Of a DNA stretch of 6,916 nt, positions 5,709-6,916 are shown piece by piece; position 1 is the stretch's first letter; each line of letters begins with the position of its first letter. The DNA comes from an uncultured Bacteroidales bacterium (lineage in GTDB: Bacteria; Bacteroidota; Bacteroidia; Bacteroidales; Marinilabiliaceae), in contig CALAVC010000101.1 of NCBI GenBank assembly GCA_937892095.1, forward strand, positions 1 to 6,916, written 5' to 3'. The notes under the pieces were generated by a model. It made no database searches. It was not told the origin of the DNA and was given only the letters and a program-made list of their open reading frames with translations. The position numbers and the translations under genes are program-made.

Positions 5709-6916
5709 ATGAGTAGTAAATTCTTCAATAACTCTCCCAATAACACCCTATTTGAAAAATTCAAGGGTATCGCCAAGGGAATGCCCAATTTCCATTCCTT
5801 TCTTGCTGTTGTTGGTTATTTCCGTTCGTCGGGTTATTTCAAGTTGCGGAAAGAACTCTCTGGCGTACAAGACATAAAGATACTCGTCGGCATCAACGTA
5901 GATAGTATTTTCAGAAAACATAATCAAGCATTGTTGATGCTTGAGGGCGACGACGAAGCCAAAGAAATTTATACAAAGGACTTTATTCAAGATGTCAGGG
6001 ATGCTCGCTATTCGTCCGATGTTGAAGATGGTATTCTTCAGCTGTGCGACGATATTGTTTTGGGCAAACTACAAATGCGCATTCATAAGTCCAAAAATCT
6101 TCACGCAAAGTTCTATTTATGTCTTCCACAAAATTTTAGTCCGAACACAGACGGCTGGGTACTAATGGGCTCGTCCAACATATCCGATTCGGGACTTGGC
6201 ATTACACAACCCCCTCGCTACGAATTAAATGTTGCCATGAAGGACTATGACGATGTGGCCTATTGTAAGAATGAATTCGACAACCTATGGAATGAAGGTA
6301 TTCCTATCACGGCAGAGGACATTGAACGCATTCGCAAAAAGACGCATCTGGAAGTTCTTCCTACGCCATACGAAATCTTTATAAAGGTTTTGATTGACGC
6401 TTTTGGCAATCAGGTAGAGGACGACTTTACGCTTGAGATGCCTCGTGGCTATATGCAGTTGAAATATCAAAACGACGCAGTTGTTCAAGGTTTTCAAATG
6501 CTCAAAGAGTACAATGGATTCTTCCTGGCCGATGTCGTAGGTACAGGTAAGACCATTGTAGCTGCCATGATTGCAAAGCGTTTTGTCGAAGAAAATGGTA
6601 AGAACACTAAGATTCTTGTCATATATCCTCCTGCCGTCAAAGAGAACTGGTGCGATATTTTCAAGGATTTTAGCCTTACTAAGTACACACAATTTGTTAC
6701 AAACGGTAGTTTGAACAAAATAATCGAAGGAAGCGACAACTACTCTGGCCCAGAAGAGTTTGATCTTGTAATTGTCGACGAAGCCCACAACTTCCGTTCC
6801 GACACTTCAGGCAGATATGATGATTTACAACGTATTTGCAAGACTCCCCGCATAAACGAAGGCATGATTGAGGGAGTTCAGAAAAAGGTCATGTTGTTGT
6901 CCGCGACGCCGCTCAA
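5709..6916 (+). CDS. Phospholipase-D-like nuclease domain fused to SNF2/DEAH helicase, N-terminal 402 residues (3' end off the window)
   Basis: A DNA-dependent ATPase/translocase with an N-terminal nuclease-type domain. Residues about 28-180 form a PLD-like domain: FLAVVGYFRSSGYFKL (31-46), the LHAK signature with His132 and Lys134, MGSSN (153-157) and YELNV (171-175) with Glu172. The Asp of classical HxKx4D is Leu139. The helicase starts near 250 with LKYQNDA (Q254), then Walker A ADVVGTGKT (274-282), motif Ia VIYPPAVKENW (304-314), motif II DEAH (357-360) and motif III LLSATPL (396-402), where the window ends. The second RecA lobe and C-terminus are missing, and full proteins of this kind are usually about 1,000 residues. 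ATG 5709 is preceded in frame by a TAG at 5676, and the N-terminus fits the PLD domain. Such fusions are common in restriction, DNA-modification and phage-defence loci. The exact system cannot be named without the neighbours to the right. Its base skew differs from the genes on the left. Confidence 0.92.
   Translation, partial: MSSKFFNNSPNNTLFEKFKGIAKGMPNFHSFLAVVGYFRSSGYFKLRKELSGVQDIKILVGINVDSIFRKHNQALLMLEGDDEAKEIYTKDFIQDVRDARYSSDVEDGILQLCDDIVLGKLQMRIHKSKNLHAKFYLCLPQNFSPNTDGWVLMGSSNISDSGLGITQPPRYELNVAMKDYDDVAYCKNEFDNLWNEGIPITAEDIERIRKKTHLEVLPTPYEIFIKVLIDAFGNQVEDDFTLEMPRGYMQLKYQNDAVVQGFQMLKEYNGFFLADVVGTGKTIVAAMIAKRFVEENGKNTKILVIYPPAVKENWCDIFKDFSLTKYTQFVTNGSLNKIIEGSDNYSGPEEFDLVIVDEAHNFRSDTSGRYDDLQRICKTPRINEGMIEGVQKKVMLLSATPL

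Noticed and set aside
6285..6788. Minus-strand frames (also 5748-5990 and 6494-6739) opposite the helicase
   Set aside because: The + strand carries clear Walker A and DEAH motifs here; the antisense frames show no domain.

Overview
The window reads as a piece of a Bacteroidota chromosome, most likely order Bacteroidales (a Prevotella/Porphyromonas-like organism; the genus cannot be fixed from this sequence). The evidence is a large TonB-dependent outer-membrane receptor, a DUF4369/thioredoxin-like lipoprotein, a lipoprotein starting Cys-Ser-Asp-Asp-Asp (the Bacteroides-type surface-export signal), a cysteine-containing metal-dependent KdsA, and no Shine-Dalgarno sequence ahead of any start codon. 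All recognised genes lie on the + strand.

Layout: (1) 2-2122 is the 3' part of a TonB-dependent receptor whose plug and signal peptide lie off the left edge. It is closed by a strong intrinsic terminator (2171-2220). (2) 2262-5368 is a tight four-gene block: a 113-aa protein of unknown function, kdsA (ATGA overlap), a lipoprotein with a thioredoxin fold lacking its CxxC cysteines (8-nt gap), and a surface-type lipoprotein rich in YD-like beta hairpins (20-nt overlap). Spacing and overlaps suggest one transcript. (3) 5369-5708 is a 340-bp gene-free region holding several short repeats and hairpins, including a terminator-like hairpin just ahead of the next start codon. (4) 5709-6916 is the first 402 codons of a phospholipase-D-like plus SNF2/DEAH helicase, cut by the right edge. 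It has no stop codon inside the window.

How the parts fit: the receptor, kdsA and lipoproteins are cell-envelope genes. KdsA makes the Kdo-8-phosphate needed for the LPS inner core, and the two lipoproteins probably work in the same envelope, though their roles are unknown. The nuclease-helicase is of a different kind. Proteins of this architecture are typical of DNA-processing, restriction or phage-defence loci, and its base composition differs from the strongly C-over-G coding strand of the genes to its left. The edge of a possible accessory or defence island therefore falls near 5370-5709. The rest of that putative system lies to the right of the window and cannot be named from here.
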